Positions 1 through 9,805 of a DNA stretch of 64,000 nt are shown here, piece by piece. How positions within the stretch are numbered: position 1 is the stretch's first letter; each line of letters opens with the position of its first letter. Both the position numbers and the translations under genes were made by a program. Origin of the DNA: Luteibacter mycovicinus (GTDB taxonomy: Bacteria; Pseudomonadota; Gammaproteobacteria; Xanthomonadales; Rhodanobacteraceae); the NCBI RefSeq assembly GCF_000745235.1, contig NZ_JQNL01000001.1:1488001-1552000 (forward strand), read 5' to 3'. The notes beneath the pieces are model-generated. The model ran no database searches. It worked only from the letters and a program-made list of their open reading frames with translations, and had not been told where the DNA came from.

Positions 1-523
1 GACCGAGCACCGAGAGAAGCTTCTCGTTGGGAACGGTGATCAGCGAGTCGACATGCTGCGACAGGTCTTCAATACCCTTCAGGGCGACCTGCATGCGGCG
101 ACGGCCCTCGAACGGGAACGGCTTGGTCACGACCGCGACGGTCAGGATGCCCTTCTCTTTCGCCAGCTGCGCCACGACCGGAGCCGCACCCGTACCGGTA
201 CCACCGCCCATGCCGGCGGTGATGAAGACCATGTCCGCGCCTTCGAGCATTTCCTCGATGCGCTCGCGGTCTTCCAGCGCGGCCTGGCGGCCGACTTCCG
301 GGTTGGCGCCGGCGCCGAGACCCTTGGTGACATTGCCGCCCAGCTGAAGATGCGTGCGCGAGGCGCAGCTCTTCATCGCCTGGGCGTCGGTATTGGCGAC
401 GACGAACTCGACGCCTTCGATATTGGAATTGACCATGTGCGCCACGGCGTTGCCGCCGCCGCCACCCACGCCAATGACCTTGATGACCGCATTCGGTGCC
501 AGCTTTTCGATGAGTTCAAACAT
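1..523 (-). CDS. ftsZ: Cell division protein FtsZ (partial, N-terminal 174 codons)
   Basis: FtsZ is the tubulin-like GTPase that polymerises into the Z ring at midcell. The visible part opens with [20 protein letters not shown], followed by the glycine-rich nucleotide-binding start of the Rossmann fold and the tubulin signature GGGTGTG with AAPVVA. The C-terminal half and the FtsA/ZipA-binding tail lie outside the window. The ATG is preceded by a good GGAGG ribosome binding site. It is the last gene seen of the dcw operon, about 140 nt downstream of ftsA. That gap could hold an extra ftsZ promoter, but I could not identify one. Confidence 0.97.
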   Translation of the reverse strand, partial: MFELIEKLAPNAVIKVIGVGGGGGNAVAHMVNSNIEGVEFVVANTDAQAMKSCASRTHLQLGGNVTKGLGAGANPEVGRQAALEDRERIEEMLEGADMVFITAGMGGGTGTGAAPVVAQLAKEKGILTVAVVTKPFPFEGRRRMQVALKGIEDLSQHVDSLITVPNEKLLSVLG

Positions 524-659
524 TTCCCGTCCTCCGCAGAACTTTTAGTTTTTTTGGTTTATGTCCCTTGTCCGACTCCTGTCGGCCATGGGTTGCGGGC
601 CATCCCTTGTGCCCCGGCGCCCCCCTTCCATCGGGCACCGACAATCCGGTGACTACTGC

Positions 660-1895
660 TTAGAAATTCTTGGTGAACCAGCTACGGAACTTCTCGACCA
701 TGCTGCCGACATTGCCGGCGGCGGAACTCGTGTGGCGCGCGCCGCCGGTCGACCGCGAGCCGTGCAGAAGCAGGCCCACGCCGGTCGAATGCAACTCGCT
801 GGAAACGACATCGCCCAGGCCCGACACGTGCTGGGGCACGCCGATGCGAACCATCTTGTGGAAGATTTCCTCCGCCAGTTCGAGCGCGCCTTCCATACGC
901 GAGGCGCCTCCGGTCAGTACGATGCCGGCGGCGACGAGGCTCTCGTAACCCGAGCGACGCAGTTCGTCCTGCACCATCTCGAAGATTTCCTCGTAGCGGG
1001 CCTGCACCGACTGCGCGAGCGCCTGACGCGCGAGACGACGCGGCGGCCGATCGCCCACGCTCGGCACCTGGATCGTTTCTTCCGCATGGGCAAGCTGGGC
1101 GAGCGCACACGCGTATTTGATTTTGATCTCTTCCGCGTGAGCGGTTGGTGTGTGCACGCCATACGCGATGTCGTTCGTCACCTGATCGCCACCGACGGGC
1201 AGCGACTTGGTGTAGCGGATCGCGCCCTGCGTATAGATGGCGATATCCGTCGTACCGGCACCGATATCGACGAGGCACACGCCGAGCTCGAGCTCGTCCT
1301 CGGTCAACACGGCCTTAGCGCTGGCGACAGCGGCGGGCACGAGTTCATCGACCGACAGACCGCAGCGCTGAATGCACTTGGAGATGTTCTGCACCGCGCT
1401 CGCCGCGCCCGTGACCAGATGCACGCTGGCCTCCAGACGCACGCCGCTCATGCCGACCGGATGACGGATACCGTCCTGACCGTCGATACGGTATTCCTGC
1501 GACTCCTTATAAAGCACCTTGCGATCGGCCGGGATCGCCACGGCGCTGGCCGCTTCGAGTACCTGCTCCAGATCGGCCGACATCACCTCGCGGTCGCGGA
1601 TGGCCGCGGTGCCGTGCGAGTTACGCGTTTCCAGATGGCTGCCGGAGATCGAGGCGTACACCGAACGGATATCGCAGCCGGCCATCAGCTCGGCCTCTTC
1701 GACCGCGCGCTGGATCGAGTGGACCGTCGATTCGATGTCGACCACCGAGCCACGCTTCATGCCGCGCGAGACGTGCGTGCCGATACCGATGATTTCGATG
1801 GCCTCACCCGGCTCGTATTCGCCGACGATGGCGACGACCTTCGACGTTCCGATGTCGAGGCCGACGACGAGCTGTTTGTCGTTCTTGTTTCTCAT
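660..1895 (-). CDS. ftsA: Cell division protein FtsA
   Basis: FtsA is the actin-like ATPase that tethers FtsZ filaments to the inner membrane and recruits later division proteins. The 411-residue product starts MRNKNDKQLVVGLDIGTSKV, the phosphate-1 motif of the actin/Hsp70 fold, and later shows the IGAGTTDIAIY phosphate-2 motif and TGGASRMEG adenosine motif. It ends in a basic amphipathic tail (MVEKFRSWFTKNF) typical of the FtsA membrane-targeting helix. The frame stays open far upstream through ftsQ, but only this ATG gives the family's N-terminus and normal length. It sits 8 nt after ftsQ. Confidence 0.97.
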   Translation of the reverse strand: MRNKNDKQLVVGLDIGTSKVVAIVGEYEPGEAIEIIGIGTHVSRGMKRGSVVDIESTVHSIQRAVEEAELMAGCDIRSVYASISGSHLETRNSHGTAAIRDREVMSADLEQVLEAASAVAIPADRKVLYKESQEYRIDGQDGIRHPVGMSGVRLEASVHLVTGAASAVQNISKCIQRCGLSVDELVPAAVASAKAVLTEDELELGVCLVDIGAGTTDIAIYTQGAIRYTKSLPVGGDQVTNDIAYGVHTPTAHAEEIKIKYACALAQLAHAEETIQVPSVGDRPPRRLARQALAQSVQARYEEIFEMVQDELRRSGYESLVAAGIVLTGGASRMEGALELAEEIFHKMVRIGVPQHVSGLGDVVSSELHSTGVGLLLHGSRSTGGARHTSSAAGNVGSMVEKFRSWFTKNF

Positions 1896-1903
1896 GATCC
1901 TGC

Positions 1904-2644
1904 TCAGCTTCCGACCTTGGGTGTGGCCGTGGTTTCCGGTTGCGGCCACCGGATGGCGAATCCGTTGGTGTAACGAAGGTCGGCGTAGGCGAAACCGCTG
2001 TGCCGACCGGCGACGAGTTGTGGGTAGACATCGAGGAAGCGGGCCAGACGGCGATCGGCCTGCTCGCGATCGCCGATAACGATTTCGGCGCCGCTCTCGG
2101 TCGTGACGCTCCAGCTGCCGCGCTCGCTGAGGCTGACGCCGACGATCGACAGGCCTGTCCTGCCCTCGAACGATTTCTGTGCCTGTGCGTAGAAGCTCAC
2201 CACCTCGGCCAGACGCGAGTCGGGCCCACGCAGCCGCGGCAGGTCGCCCATCTGGTCGGCGCCCGGCGCGTCGAAGACGAGCCCCTGGCGGCTGATCAGA
2301 CGGTCCTCGTTCCAGCGCGCGAACGGCTGGCGCTCGTAGATGCGTACCAGCAGCGTGTCGGGCCAGCGCTTGCGCACTTCCACCGACTCGACCCACGGCA
2401 GCGCACCGATCGAATGACGCACGGTTTCCAGATCCGTCGCGAAGAAGCCCTTGCCGAGGCTCGGCAGCACGGCGCTGCGGATCTGTTCGGCGCTGACGTG
2501 CGCGAACTCCGCTTCGACCTTGAGCTGCGTCACCGGCCAGCGGCCGACGGCGAACCAACCCTGCATCACGCCGACCACGGGCAAAACCACCAGTGTGATG
2601 GCGATTCCCCAGGCGACCAGACGCGTGGCGGCGGAACCCTTCAT
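1904..2644 (-). CDS. ftsQ: Cell division protein FtsQ
   Basis: FtsQ is the bitopic inner-membrane divisome protein that links FtsL/FtsB to the rest of the machine. The 246-residue product has a short cytoplasmic N-terminus, one hydrophobic segment at about residues 10-30, then a periplasmic POTRA-like region ([10 protein letters not shown]..., SFDRS-type region) and a beta domain. The start chosen (MKGSAATRL) makes an ATGA overlap with the ddl stop codon; an open frame extends 16 codons further upstream but without support. Sequence conservation in this family is low, so the call rests on topology and position between ddl and ftsA. Confidence 0.93.
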   Translation of the reverse strand: MKGSAATRLVAWGIAITLVVLPVVGVMQGWFAVGRWPVTQLKVEAEFAHVSAEQIRSAVLPSLGKGFFATDLETVRHSIGALPWVESVEVRKRWPDTLLVRIYERQPFARWNEDRLISRQGLVFDAPGADQMGDLPRLRGPDSRLAEVVSFYAQAQKSFEGRTGLSIVGVSLSERGSWSVTTESGAEIVIGDREQADRRLARFLDVYPQLVAGRHSGFAYADLRYTNGFAIRWPQPETTATPKVGS

Positions 2645-3615
2645 GCGCGGGCGGCCTCCCGTTCCATCGAGGTTTCCAGCACGCGCCAGCACAGGCCCGC
2701 ATAGTCGAGGCCCGCGACGGCCGCAGCCTTGGGGACCAGCGAATGCGAGGTCATGCCGGGCGCGGTGTTCACTTCGAGCAGCCAGTTCTTCCCATGGCGA
2801 TCGCGCATGACGTCGACGCGGCCCCAGCCGAAGCAGTCGAGCGCGTCGAAGGCCTGCAGCGCGAGCGCGCGCATGGTGTCCTCGGCTTCGCCCGACAGGC
2901 CAGGCACGATGTACTGGGTGTCTTCCGCCACGTACTTGGCGTTGTAATCGTAGTACTCGCCCTTGGGCACGATCTTGATGGTGGGCAGCACTTCGCGACC
3001 CAGGATGCCGACGGTGTATTCGCCGCCCTCGCTCGCATCGCCCTCGATCAGGGTTTCCATCAGCATGTCGCCGGGATAGCGGCGCGCCAGTTCGACGGCG
3101 GCATCGAGACCGGCTTCATCGAACACACGCGTCACGCCGACGCTGGACCCTTCCCATGCCGGCTTCACGATCAGCGGAAAGCCGACGTCACGAGCGGCGG
3201 CGTGCACGTCCGCACCGCGCGGCAGCGCCTTGAACTTCGGGGTCGGCAGGCCGAGTGCGATCCACACCTGCTTGGCGCGGACCTTGTCCAGCGACAGCGC
3301 CGAACCGAGCACGCCGGAGCCGGTATACGGCACGCCGAGCGACTGCAACGCGCCCTGCAACTCGCCGTTCTCACCACCCGCGCCGTGCAGGATGTTGAAC
3401 ACGCGTGCGAAGTGACCCGCGCGCACCGCGTCGAGCAAGGCCGGGATACCGTCGATCGGATGCGCGTCGACGCCCAGCGAACGCAGCGCTTCGAGCACGC
3501 CGCGACCGGAGTCGAGCGACACCTCGCGCTCGGCGGAGTTACCACCCAGCACGACGGCCACGCGGCCGAAATCGGCGGCGTCGGTGACGATGCGGGGGAA
3601 ACGGGTCGTGCTCAT
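2641..3615 (-). CDS. ddl: D-alanine--D-alanine ligase
   Basis: Ddl joins two D-alanines using ATP to make the dipeptide added by MurF. The 324-residue ATP-grasp protein shows the N-terminal motif [17 protein letters not shown], the ATP-grasp segment [16 protein letters not shown] (first residues [13 protein letters not shown]), and the Mg-binding C-terminal motif [20 protein letters not shown]. The ATG overlaps the murC stop by one base (TGATG). A GTG one codon upstream has slightly better spacing to a GAGG sequence, so the true start could be residue -1. It overlaps ftsQ by 4 nt. Position in dcw suggests the DdlB type. Confidence 0.95.
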   Translation of the reverse strand: MSTTRFPRIVTDAADFGRVAVVLGGNSAEREVSLDSGRGVLEALRSLGVDAHPIDGIPALLDAVRAGHFARVFNILHGAGGENGELQGALQSLGVPYTGSGVLGSALSLDKVRAKQVWIALGLPTPKFKALPRGADVHAAARDVGFPLIVKPAWEGSSVGVTRVFDEAGLDAAVELARRYPGDMLMETLIEGDASEGGEYTVGILGREVLPTIKIVPKGEYYDYNAKYVAEDTQYIVPGLSGEAEDTMRALALQAFDALDCFGWGRVDVMRDRHGKNWLLEVNTAPGMTSHSLVPKAAAVAGLDYAGLCWRVLETSMEREAARA

Positions 3616-5054
3616 CACTTGCTTGTCCTCAGGTTGCCGGCGCTGGCCAGCTCGATGGCCGCCGCGCCGATATCGCCGGCGCCCAGCAGCATGATCAGGT
3701 CGCCGTCGCGCGCCAGCGCGGACAGCGTGGCGCGAAGGTCGCGCGGATGGTCGACGAGCACCGGGTCGGTCTTGCCACGGGCACGGATAGCGCGCGCGAG
3801 GGCCTTGCCATCGGCGCCCGCGATCGGCGATTCGCCTGCGGGATAGACCTCGGTCAGCACCAGCACATCGACCTCGGCCAGAACCTTGGCGAAGTCATCG
3901 AGCAGGTCGCGCGTACGGCTGTAGCGGTGCGGCTGGAAGGCCACGACCAGACGGCGGTCCGACCAGCCGCCGCGCGCGGCGGCGAAGACGGCGGCCAGTT
4001 CGCGCGGGTGATGACCGTAGTCGTCGACGAGCAGCGCGCTGCCGCTGTCGAGTGCGATCTCACCGCGACGATGAAAACGACGACCCACGCCTTCGAAACG
4101 TGCCAGCGCACGCGCGATGGCCTCCGCTTCGACGCCCAGCTGCCAGCCCACGGCCGCCGCGGCGAGCGCGTTCTGCACGTTGTGTCGGCCTGGCAGATTC
4201 AGCGTCACCGGCAGCGCGTCGACCCTGCCCGGCAGATGCAGGTCGAAATGCATTTCGAAGCCGAGCTGGCGGACGTTGGTGGCCGTCACGTCCGCGGCGG
4301 CATTGTCGATGCCGTAAGTGAGCAGGCGACGCGAGGTGTCTTCCGCGAGCTTCGCCGTCTCTTCGTCGTCGATGCAGAGCACCGCCATGCCGTAGAACGG
4401 CAGCCGATGCAGGAAGTCGCTGAAGGCCTTCTTCACCAGCGCGAAGTCGCCCTGGTAGTTCTCGAGGTGATCGGCGTCGATATTGGTGACGACGGCCATG
4501 ACCGGCGACAGCATCAGGAACGAACCGTCCGACTCGTCGGCCTCGGCGACCAGATACTGGCCGGTGCCCAGACGGGCATTCGCACCGGCGGCGTTGAGCT
4601 GGCCGCCGATCACGAAGGTCGGGTCGTAGTCGGCTTCCGCCAGCACGCTCGCGACGAGGCTGGTGGTGGTCGTCTTACCGTGCGTTCCCGCGATCGCGAT
4701 GCCACGACGGAAACGCATCAGCTCGCCGAGCATCTCGGCACGCGGCACCACGGGAATGCGTGCGGCACGTGCGGCGACCAGCTCGGGATTGTCCTGACGG
4801 ATCGCACTGGACGTGACGATCACGTCCGCGCCGTCGATGTTCGACGCCTCGTGACCCACCTGCACTTCGACCCCGAGCTTGGCCAGACGCTCCGTGGTCG
4901 TCGAGTGCGCGCGGTCGGAGCCGGACACGCTGTAGCCGAGGTTGGCCAGTACTTCGGCGATACCGCTCATCCCGACGCCGCCCACGCCGATGAAGTGGAC
5001 ACGGCGGAACGAGGTCATGAAATCGTCGTGGGCGCGCAAACGACCGGGCGTCAT
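3615..5054 (-). CDS. murC: UDP-N-acetylmuramate--L-alanine ligase MurC
   Basis: MurC adds L-alanine to UDP-MurNAc, the first amino acid of the peptidoglycan stem. The 479-residue product has the UDP-binding Rossmann motif [17 protein letters not shown], the ATP P-loop [11 protein letters not shown], and the central Mur-ligase motifs [13 protein letters not shown] and VDDYGHHP. The chosen ATG ([12 protein letters not shown]) overlaps the murG stop as ATGA; an internal ATG 12 codons later ([11 protein letters not shown]) is the alternative start and would match shorter family members. It is followed directly by ddl. Confidence 0.96.
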   Translation of the reverse strand: MTPGRLRAHDDFMTSFRRVHFIGVGGVGMSGIAEVLANLGYSVSGSDRAHSTTTERLAKLGVEVQVGHEASNIDGADVIVTSSAIRQDNPELVAARAARIPVVPRAEMLGELMRFRRGIAIAGTHGKTTTTSLVASVLAEADYDPTFVIGGQLNAAGANARLGTGQYLVAEADESDGSFLMLSPVMAVVTNIDADHLENYQGDFALVKKAFSDFLHRLPFYGMAVLCIDDEETAKLAEDTSRRLLTYGIDNAAADVTATNVRQLGFEMHFDLHLPGRVDALPVTLNLPGRHNVQNALAAAAVGWQLGVEAEAIARALARFEGVGRRFHRRGEIALDSGSALLVDDYGHHPRELAAVFAAARGGWSDRRLVVAFQPHRYSRTRDLLDDFAKVLAEVDVLVLTEVYPAGESPIAGADGKALARAIRARGKTDPVLVDHPRDLRATLSALARDGDLIMLLGAGDIGAAAIELASAGNLRTSK

Positions 5055-6145
5055 GCGGAAACCTCCATGCAATGACGGGCAATCGTGGATGCGGCGTCGG
5101 GCTTGGCCAGCGTACGGGACGCATTGGCCGCGGAAAGGATCTGCTGGCGGTCCAGCAGCATGTCGTAGAGCAGACGGGCCAGCGCTTCGGGAGAGCCGGC
5201 CTGATTCAGCGCCTTGTCGGCGATGAGGTGAGCGCCACCGGCATCGACCATCGCGCGCGCGTTCACCGTCTGGTGGTCGTCCACCGCATGCGGGAACGGT
5301 ACGAGCAGCGCTTCGAGGCCCGCGGCGCAGAGTTCGGCCACGGTCAGCGCACCGGCGCGGCACACCACCACGTCCGCCCACTCGTACGCACCGGCCATGT
5401 CTTCGATAAAGGGGACGACGTTGGCCGCGACGCCGGCGTCGACATAGGCCGTGCGCGCTTCGTCGAGGCCGCGCTCGCCGGTCTGGTGGACGACTTCAGG
5501 CTCGCAGGCCGAGAGATGCGCGTCAGCACGCATGAACGCCAGCGCCTTCGGCACGGCCAGATTCAGGGTGCGTGCGCCAAGGCTGCCGCCGAGAACGAGC
5601 AGGCGGGGGCGACCGGCACGACCGTCCATGCGCTGCGCCGGTAGCGGCAGCGCGGCGATGCGCGCACGCACCGGATTGCCGACCCACTCGCCGTTCGGCA
5701 GCACGTTCGGAAAGCCGGTGAGCACCTTTTTCGCGAAGCCGGCGAGCTTGCGGTTGGTGAAGCCGGCGACCGCGTTCTGTTCATGCACGACCAGCGGAAT
5801 GCCCGCGATACGCGCCGCCACGCCGGCGGGGCCCGCCACGTAGCCACCCATCGAAAGCACACAGGCCGGACGCAGGCGGCGCAGCAGTCTGAGCGAGGCA
5901 AGCAGCGCACGCGCCAGCATCACCGGCGCCATCACGCGCGTCTTCATGCCTTTGCCGCGCAGGCCACCGACGGCCACCGTGTGCAGGTCGAGGCCATGCG
6001 CGGGAACCACGCGGGTCTCCATGCCGCCTTCTGCACCGAGCCACGCGACGGGGACGCCGCGCGAGCGCAGTTCGTCGGCCACGGCAAGGCCGGGGAAGAT
6101 GTGGCCACCGGTACCGCCGGCCATGATCAGCACGGGGCGGCTCAT
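5051..6145 (-). CDS. murG: UDP-GlcNAc:lipid I N-acetylglucosaminyltransferase MurG
   Basis: MurG adds GlcNAc to lipid I on the inner face of the membrane, giving lipid II. The 364-residue GT-B protein begins [20 protein letters not shown], carrying the GGTGGH donor/acceptor loop, and continues with [26 protein letters not shown] and the second-domain loop LGGSLGART. The C-terminal UDP-GlcNAc motif [10 protein letters not shown] is present. Its ATG overlaps the ftsW stop as ATGA, and its stop overlaps murC in the same way. The frame is open upstream inside ftsW, but that extension is not part of the family. Confidence 0.96.
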   Translation of the reverse strand: MSRPVLIMAGGTGGHIFPGLAVADELRSRGVPVAWLGAEGGMETRVVPAHGLDLHTVAVGGLRGKGMKTRVMAPVMLARALLASLRLLRRLRPACVLSMGGYVAGPAGVAARIAGIPLVVHEQNAVAGFTNRKLAGFAKKVLTGFPNVLPNGEWVGNPVRARIAALPLPAQRMDGRAGRPRLLVLGGSLGARTLNLAVPKALAFMRADAHLSACEPEVVHQTGERGLDEARTAYVDAGVAANVVPFIEDMAGAYEWADVVVCRAGALTVAELCAAGLEALLVPFPHAVDDHQTVNARAMVDAGGAHLIADKALNQAGSPEALARLLYDMLLDRQQILSAANASRTLAKPDAASTIARHCMEVSA

Positions 6146-7362
6146 GCGGCACCGCCATAGGCCGCCGAATCCGGCACGGCATTGGCCGGCAGGCGCACGG
6201 CGGTCTGTCGCGCGTCTTCGGCGCGGTTGATTTCGAACGTGGCGCGCAGCAGCACACCGACCATCGCGCAGGTCATCAGCACGGACGAACCGCCCGAGCT
6301 GATCAGCGGCAGGGTCAGGCCCTTGGTCGGCAGCACGCCGAGATTCACGCCGATGGATACCATCGCCTGAAAGCCGAGCATCAGCGAGATGCCATAGGCG
6401 ACGTAACCGGAGAAGCGCTGACCGAGCTCGACGCCCTTCAGTCCCATGTAGAGACCCCGGCCGACCAGCACGATGTAAAGGAAGATGACCGTGACGATGC
6501 CAGCCAGGCCGAGCTCCTCGGCGAGCACCGCAAGGATGAAGTCCGTATGCGCTTCGGGCAGGTAGAACAGTTTCTGCACGCTGGAACCCAGACCCACACC
6601 CGTCCACTCACCGCGACCCACGGCGATCAGCGCCTGGGTCAGCTGGAAGCCGTCGTTGAACGGATCCTTCCACGGATCGAGGAACGAGGTGAGGCGCTTG
6701 ATGCGGTAATCCTCGGCGGTCGCCGCGTAAATCAGGGCGGGAACCAGGGGCGTCGCCAGCACGAGAAGGTTGCGCATGCGCGCACCCGCCAGCCAGACCA
6801 TACCGACCGTGGTCGCGACCACCAGAGCCGCCGAACCGAAGTCGGGCTGTGCCAGCAGCAACAGCACGATGAGACCGGCCACGGCGACCGGCTTGACCAC
6901 GCCGAACAGGTCGTACTCGACGCCTTCGCGGTGACGGACCAGGTAGCTCGACAGGTAGCCGACGAGGATCAGCTTCACCGCCTCGACCGGCTGGAAGCTG
7001 GTGACCAGCAGGTTGACCCAGCGACGTGCGCCGTTGATGCGCATGCCGAAGACCGGCAGGAACACCATCAACAGCATGATGATGCCGACCAGCAGCAGCA
7101 GGAAGCTGTGCTTCTCGAGCGTCTTCAGTTCCGTGCGCATCGCGGCGGCGGCCAGGCAGCCACCGAGCACGAGAAACACGAGATGGCGCTTGAGATAGTA
7201 GAAGGCGCCCTGATGCGAGCCGTCGGCCACGGCGATCGAACTGGACGTGACCATGATCACGCCCAGCGTCGCGAGCGCGAGCGCAGCCAGGAGCAACGGG
7301 AGATCGAAGCTCCCGCGGGGACCCTGGCGGCGTTTGGCCTGCTTGTTTCCGAAGCCGAACAT
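6142..7362 (-). CDS. ftsW: SEDS peptidoglycan glycosyltransferase FtsW
   Basis: FtsW polymerises lipid II into septal glycan strands with its partner FtsI. The 406-residue polytopic protein has about ten membrane segments, a basic N-terminus and SEDS-family motifs including RRWVNL, FQPVEAVKL, KRLTSFLDPWKDP, QLTQALIAVGRGEWTGVGLG and PLISSGGSSVL. It starts only 6 nt after the mraY stop. In the canonical order murD would lie between mraY and ftsW; it is absent here. Confidence 0.96.
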   Translation of the reverse strand: MFGFGNKQAKRRQGPRGSFDLPLLLAALALATLGVIMVTSSSIAVADGSHQGAFYYLKRHLVFLVLGGCLAAAAMRTELKTLEKHSFLLLLVGIIMLLMVFLPVFGMRINGARRWVNLLVTSFQPVEAVKLILVGYLSSYLVRHREGVEYDLFGVVKPVAVAGLIVLLLLAQPDFGSAALVVATTVGMVWLAGARMRNLLVLATPLVPALIYAATAEDYRIKRLTSFLDPWKDPFNDGFQLTQALIAVGRGEWTGVGLGSSVQKLFYLPEAHTDFILAVLAEELGLAGIVTVIFLYIVLVGRGLYMGLKGVELGQRFSGYVAYGISLMLGFQAMVSIGVNLGVLPTKGLTLPLISSGGSSVLMTCAMVGVLLRATFEINRAEDARQTAVRLPANAVPDSAAYGGAA

Positions 7363-7368
7363 GATGGC

Positions 7369-8451
7369 TTAGCGCACCTTCAACGTAGCGAGACCGATGA
7401 GCACCAGCACGACGCTGATGATCCAGAAACGGACGATGACCCGCGGCTCGGGCCAGCCCTTCAGTTCAAAATGGTGATGGATGGGCGCCATACGGAAGAT
7501 GCGCTTGCCGCGCAGCTTGAAGCTGCCCACCTGCAACATCACCGAGGCGGTCTCCATCACGAAGACGCCGCCCATCACCAGCAACACGATTTCCTGACGG
7601 ACGATCAGCGCGACGCAACCGAGGGCGGCACCGATGGCCAGCGCGCCCACGTCACCCATGAAGACCTGGGCCGGGTAGGTGTTGAACCAGAGGAAGCCGA
7701 GCCCCGCGCCCGCCAGCGCGCTGCAGAAGACCGCAAGCTCACCGGCGCCAGGAATCGCCGGGATTCCGAGGTATTCGGAAAACAGCTTATTACCGGCGAG
7801 GTAGGCAAAAATGCCCAGCGCGCCGGAGACCAGGACGCTCGGCATGATCGCCAGGCCGTCCAGACCGTCGGTGAGGTTCACCGCGTTGGAGAAGCCGACG
7901 ATGATGAAGTAGCCGACCACGACGAAGAAAATGCCGAGCGGGATCGCCACCTGTTTGAACAGCGGCACGTAGAGCGCGATCTCCGCGGGCAGCTGGTGCG
8001 TGCGGTAAAGGAACACGGCGGCGCCGAGACCGAACACAGACTGCCAGAAATACTTCCAGCGGCTGGCGAGGCCACGGCTGTCCTTCAGGACCAGCTTGCG
8101 GTAGTCGTCGTAGAACCCGATGACGCCGAACAGGACCATCACCGCCAGCACGACCCATACGTAGCGGTTGGACAGGTCCGCCCAAAGCACCGTGGCGATC
8201 CCCACGGCGAACAGGATCAGCAGACCGCCCATCGTCGGCGTACCGGCCTTCGCAAGGTGCGTCTGCGGGCCGTCGCTGCGCACCACCTGCCCCGCCTTCA
8301 GCGCGGCAAGCTTGCGGATCAGCAACGGGCCGAGCAGCAGCGACACGGCCAGCGCGGTGAGCGCCGCCATGATCGCGCGGAACGTGATGTACTGGAAAAG
8401 ATGCACGGAAGCGAAGTGCCGAGCCATCCATTCCGCCAGTTCAAGCAGCAT
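7369..8451 (-). CDS. mraY: Phospho-N-acetylmuramoyl-pentapeptide transferase MraY
   Basis: MraY transfers phospho-MurNAc-pentapeptide from UDP to undecaprenyl phosphate, giving lipid I, within the inner membrane. The 360-residue protein has ten hydrophobic segments and family motifs: [10 protein letters not shown] near the N-terminus, FYDDYRKL with the paired aspartates, [13 protein letters not shown], and the loop [13 protein letters not shown] that lines the active site. Its start overlaps the end of murF by 11 nt. Length matches the family (about 360). Confidence 0.97.
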   Translation of the reverse strand: MLLELAEWMARHFASVHLFQYITFRAIMAALTALAVSLLLGPLLIRKLAALKAGQVVRSDGPQTHLAKAGTPTMGGLLILFAVGIATVLWADLSNRYVWVVLAVMVLFGVIGFYDDYRKLVLKDSRGLASRWKYFWQSVFGLGAAVFLYRTHQLPAEIALYVPLFKQVAIPLGIFFVVVGYFIIVGFSNAVNLTDGLDGLAIMPSVLVSGALGIFAYLAGNKLFSEYLGIPAIPGAGELAVFCSALAGAGLGFLWFNTYPAQVFMGDVGALAIGAALGCVALIVRQEIVLLVMGGVFVMETASVMLQVGSFKLRGKRIFRMAPIHHHFELKGWPEPRVIVRFWIISVVLVLIGLATLKVR

Positions 8452-9805
8452 CGGAGGCTCCTTCAGCGTATTTCTTCAAAGCCGCCACGACCCGGTCCAT
8501 GCCGGAGGAACGTGACCCCTTCACGAGGCACGTGACGCCCTCATGGATTTGCGTGCAGGCTGCCTCGATAAGCGCTTCCTGCGTGGCGAAATGTTGTGCA
8601 CCCGGACCGAACGCCTCGACCGCGGCGGCGCTTTTCGCCCCCGTGGCCAGCAGCCGCTCGATACCGCGGCGGTGGGCGAGCTCGCCGATACCGGCATGCA
8701 GCTTCACGGCCTCGGGCCCGAGTTCGGCCATATCGCCCAGCACCAGCCAGCGCTCGCCCAGGGCGAGGGCCAGCGTGTCGATCGCCGCGGCGGCCGAGCC
8801 CGGGTTCGCGTTGTAGCTGTCGTCGATCAGTGTCCAGCCACCCGGCATCGGTTCGAGATTCAGACGGCCGGCGACAGGCGGCACCTGCTCCAGACCTTCG
8901 ACGATCTTTTCGACGGGAACGTTGAGCGCCGTCGCGATCGCGGCGGCGGCCAGCGCGTTGGCCACGTTGTGACGGCCCGGCAACGGCAGGTGCACGTCGC
9001 CGTCGCCATGCGGCGTGGACAGGACGAAATGAGTGCCGTCAATGCGCTCTTCGACGATGTCGGCACCGATGTCCGCACGATGGTCGAGCGCGTAGCGCAG
9101 CACGCTGCGGCTGCCGGCCAGGTTCGTGAAGAAGCCGGCGAAGCGCTCGTCATCCGCGTTGATGATGGCGACGCCATCGGCCGGAAGCGACCGGTACAGC
9201 GCGCCCTTGGTTTCGGCGACGCCTTCGATCGTGCCCATGCGCTCAAGATGCGCGGGCGCGATGGAATTCACGAGACCGATATCGGGCCGTGCGATGGCAG
9301 CGAGGTAATCGATGTCGCCCGGCTTGCCCGCACCCATCTCGAGCACGGCGTACTCAGTGTCTTCCGGCATCGCCAGCAGCGTGAGCGGCATGCCGATCTC
9401 GTTATTGAAGTTACCGGCATTGACGTGGGTACGACCGTGACGCGACAGGATGGACGCGGTCAGCGTCTTCACCGTCGTCTTGCCATTGGACCCGGTGATA
9501 CCGACGACACGCACATTGCCGCGTGCGCGAGCGGCGCTGGCGAGGTCGCCGAGGGCGGCCTGCGTATCGTCGACGATGACCTGCGGAATCGGCGCGTCGA
9601 CCGGACGCGTCACCAGCGCGGCGACCGCACCTTTCGCCGCGGCCGCAGCGACGAAATCATGCGCATCGACGCGCTCGCCCGGCAGCGCCACGAACAGGTC
9701 GCCGGCCTTGAGGGTGCGCGTATCGATGGAAAAACCCGTCACCTCGACATCGGCGCCATGCAGGCGGCCGCGGGTCCAGAGGGCGACGGCGGACAGGCGC
9801 ATCAT
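8441..9805 (-). CDS. murF: UDP-MurNAc-tripeptide--D-Ala-D-Ala ligase MurF
   Basis: MurF adds the D-Ala-D-Ala dipeptide made by Ddl to UDP-MurNAc-tripeptide. The 454-residue product shows the N-terminal domain ([20 protein letters not shown]), the P-loop [13 protein letters not shown], the central motif ENVSAPHLE-like region ([12 protein letters not shown]) and [10 protein letters not shown]. Two ATG codons stand side by side (9805 and 9802); either overlaps the murE stop (ATGA or TGATG). An upstream open frame overlapping murE is a shadow. Confidence 0.95.
   Translation of the reverse strand: MMRLSAVALWTRGRLHGADVEVTGFSIDTRTLKAGDLFVALPGERVDAHDFVAAAAAKGAVAALVTRPVDAPIPQVIVDDTQAALGDLASAARARGNVRVVGITGSNGKTTVKTLTASILSRHGRTHVNAGNFNNEIGMPLTLLAMPEDTEYAVLEMGAGKPGDIDYLAAIARPDIGLVNSIAPAHLERMGTIEGVAETKGALYRSLPADGVAIINADDERFAGFFTNLAGSRSVLRYALDHRADIGADIVEERIDGTHFVLSTPHGDGDVHLPLPGRHNVANALAAAAIATALNVPVEKIVEGLEQVPPVAGRLNLEPMPGGWTLIDDSYNANPGSAAAAIDTLALALGERWLVLGDMAELGPEAVKLHAGIGELAHRRGIERLLATGAKSAAAVEAFGPGAQHFATQEALIEAACTQIHEGVTCLVKGSRSSGMDRVVAALKKYAEGASDAA

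Noticed and set aside
561..1973. Long plus-strand open frame (470 codons) opposite ftsA
   Set aside because: It is a shadow of ftsA caused by high GC at third positions; it has a histidine/arginine-rich composition, no family motif and no ribosome binding site.
6547..8535. Plus-strand 662-codon open frame opposite ftsW and mraY
   Set aside because: It mirrors two membrane-protein genes, giving a D/H/Q/R-rich sequence with no recognisable domain. The opposite strand has clear conserved motifs.
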